From contig JADJXW010000021.1 in assembly GCA_016720075.1 (NCBI GenBank), forward strand, positions 310,001 to 374,000: DNA of 64,000 bases, written 5' to 3'. The notes beneath the pieces are model-generated. The model saw only the letters and a program-made list of their open reading frames with translations. It was not told the origin of the DNA and made no database searches. Source of the DNA: Pseudomonadota bacterium (GTDB taxonomy: Bacteria; Pseudomonadota; Gammaproteobacteria; Steroidobacterales; Steroidobacteraceae). Each line of letters opens with the position of its first letter. Position 1 is the first letter of the stretch. Positions 63,017 to 64,000 of this stretch are shown piece by piece. A program made the translations under genes and the position numbers.

Positions 63017-63022
63017 TAAGAT
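63017..63022 (+). promoter_or_regulatory. -10-like box immediately before acuI
   Basis: TAAGAT ends 6 bases before the GTG at 63029 within the 35-base divergent gap. No ribosome site lies between, as with several other genes here. The -35 region would fall inside the peptidase gene. Confidence 0.35.
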
Positions 63023-63028
63023 CGTTCC

Positions 63029-64000
63029 GTGTCGACCTATCGCGCATTTCGAATCCATGAGCAGGGCGGCGGCGTCGAATCGCTGCCGCTCGAGCCGCCC
63101 GCCGCGGGCGAGGTGCTGATCCGCGTGCACTGGTCGGGCATCAACTACAAGGATGCGCTGGCGGTGACCGGCAAGGGTCGCATCGTGCGTCGCTTTCCGC
63201 TCACAGGTGGCGTCGATCTTTCCGGTGTGGTTGAAGCATCGGCCGCGCCGGAGTTCGCGCCCGGTGATGCCGTGCTGGTCACCGGCTGCGGGCTGTCGGA
63301 AGTGCGCGATGGCGGCTATGCCGAATACGCGCGCGTGCCCGCCGAGGCGGTGATCCGGCTGTCCCAGAATTTCTCGCTGCGCGATGTGATGGTGCTGGGC
63401 ACGGCGGGGTTTGCCGCGGCGCTTGCCATCCACCAGCTCGAGCACAACGGACTTGCGCCGGGCCAGGGGCCGGTGGCCGTCACCGGCGCCAGTGGTGGCG
63501 TGGGCTGCATCGCCATCGACATGCTGGCGCGGCGCGGCCATGAAGTGGTGGCGTTCACGCGCAAACCGGAAGCCGCGCCGCTGCTGCGCGAACTGGGCGC
63601 GAGCGAAGTGCACGCGTTCGAGACCAGCAGCCGGCCGCTGGAGGTCGAGCGCTGGGCCGGCGCGGTGGACAACGTGGGCGGCGAGGTGCTGAGCACGCTG
63701 CTGCGCGCGACGAAGGGCTGGGGCGGTGTGGCGGCGGTGGGCCTGGCCGGTGGCGCTGAACTCACCGTGAGCCTGATGCCCTTCCTGCTGCGCGGCGTGA
63801 ACCTGCTGGGCGTGAACTCCGCCGCCACGCGGCGCGACAAACGCGTGCTGCTGTGGCAGCGCATCGCCACCGACCTTGCGCCGCGCCATCTCGACCGCAT
63901 CGCCACGGCCACGGTGGGCCTCGATGATCTGCCCGCGACCTGCGCGAAGATCCTCTCCGGCGCGCACATCGGGCGCACGCTCGTGAAGGTGGGCGCATGA
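63029..64000 (+). CDS. acuI: Acrylyl-CoA reductase / YhdH-type MDR oxidoreductase
   Basis: 323 residues, zinc-free medium-chain dehydrogenase. Seen: VHWSGINYKDALAVTGKGRIVRRFPLTGGVDLSGVV, LGTAGFAAALAIHQLE, the NADPH-binding VAVTGASGGVGCIAIDMLARRG, and a C-terminal IGRTLVKVGA, all typical of YhdH/AcuI. Known: reduces acrylyl-CoA to propionyl-CoA with NADPH, also a detoxification route. The start is GTG with no clear ribosome site. The stop codon is the last three bases of the window, so the gene is complete. Confidence 0.92.
   Translation: MSTYRAFRIHEQGGGVESLPLEPPAAGEVLIRVHWSGINYKDALAVTGKGRIVRRFPLTGGVDLSGVVEASAAPEFAPGDAVLVTGCGLSEVRDGGYAEYARVPAEAVIRLSQNFSLRDVMVLGTAGFAAALAIHQLEHNGLAPGQGPVAVTGASGGVGCIAIDMLARRGHEVVAFTRKPEAAPLLRELGASEVHAFETSSRPLEVERWAGAVDNVGGEVLSTLLRATKGWGGVAAVGLAGGAELTVSLMPFLLRGVNLLGVNSAATRRDKRVLLWQRIATDLAPRHLDRIATATVGLDDLPATCAKILSGAHIGRTLVKVGA

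Overview
This window is dense, high-GC chromosomal DNA with short intergenic gaps and many start/stop overlaps (ATGA, TGATG). The housekeeping content points to a gammaproteobacterium: two-subunit glycyl-tRNA synthetase (glyQ/glyS), glnA followed by a DUF4124 gene and ntrB-ntrC, the rhodanese-grxC-secB-gpsA block beside envC and trmL, and tatABC next to dtd. Three TonB-dependent receptors, several exported oxidoreductases and aromatic-compound genes suggest an oligotrophic degrader such as a member of Nevskiales or Steroidobacterales. That placement is inferred from gene content, not from a marker search. No tRNA, rRNA, CRISPR array, prophage or insertion sequence was recognised.

Region 1 (1-20.4 kb). 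A TonB receptor, a YfiR-like periplasmic protein and a hybrid histidine kinase (cut by the window edge) form a tight minus-strand operon. Divergent from it lie an acetoacetyl-CoA synthetase and an AAHS-type transporter. Next come a periplasmic cupredoxin and a beta-barrel-like protein divergent from a membrane EAL phosphodiesterase, then a coupled trio (DUF2167 protein, membrane protein, degenerate J-domain-like protein), a Tat-exported carotenoid-oxygenase-family enzyme with a DUF1761 protein, a glutathione transferase and glyQS.

Region 2 (20.4-26.3 kb). This is the nitrogen-control locus. glnA is preceded by a sigma-54 promoter and an NtrC-like enhancer, and ntrB-ntrC lie downstream, so the locus looks self-contained. 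An MscS-type channel follows.

Region 3 (26.3-39.5 kb). This is the most distinctive part and looks like a catabolic island for para-hydroxylated, methoxylated (guaiacyl-type) aromatics. On the minus strand are a metallo-beta-lactamase-fold protein, a small Tat-signal protein, a vanillyl-alcohol-oxidase-family flavoprotein and a c-type cytochrome, all coupled. On the plus strand are two AraC regulators, a LigM/DesA-like tetrahydrofolate-dependent O-demethylase, a TonB receptor, an AAHS transporter and a VanA-like Rieske oxygenase. A plausible flow is outer-membrane uptake, inner-membrane transport, oxidation of the side chain para to the phenol, then removal of the methyl ether. No Rieske reductase, folate-recycling gene or ring-cleavage gene is present.

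Region 4 (39.5-49.4 kb). A PLP aminotransferase and a class 1B-type dihydroorotate dehydrogenase are followed by core genes (trmL, gpsA, secB, grxC, rhodanese, envC), a degenerate GGDEF-EAL protein and a DedA protein.

Region 5 (49.4-64 kb). A very large cysteine-rich TonB receptor, a 2-oxoglutarate/Fe(II) oxygenase with a MAPEG protein, an SRPBCC protein overlapping a convergent EamA transporter, a POT peptide transporter, tatABC-dtd, a dihaem cytochrome c4-type protein, an S9 peptidase and acuI. The 390-base gap between the cytochrome and the peptidase holds two related long palindromes, the best candidate here for an undescribed repeat family. Several plus-strand genes have a -10-like hexamer only 6-8 bases before the start codon, suggesting leaderless transcripts.
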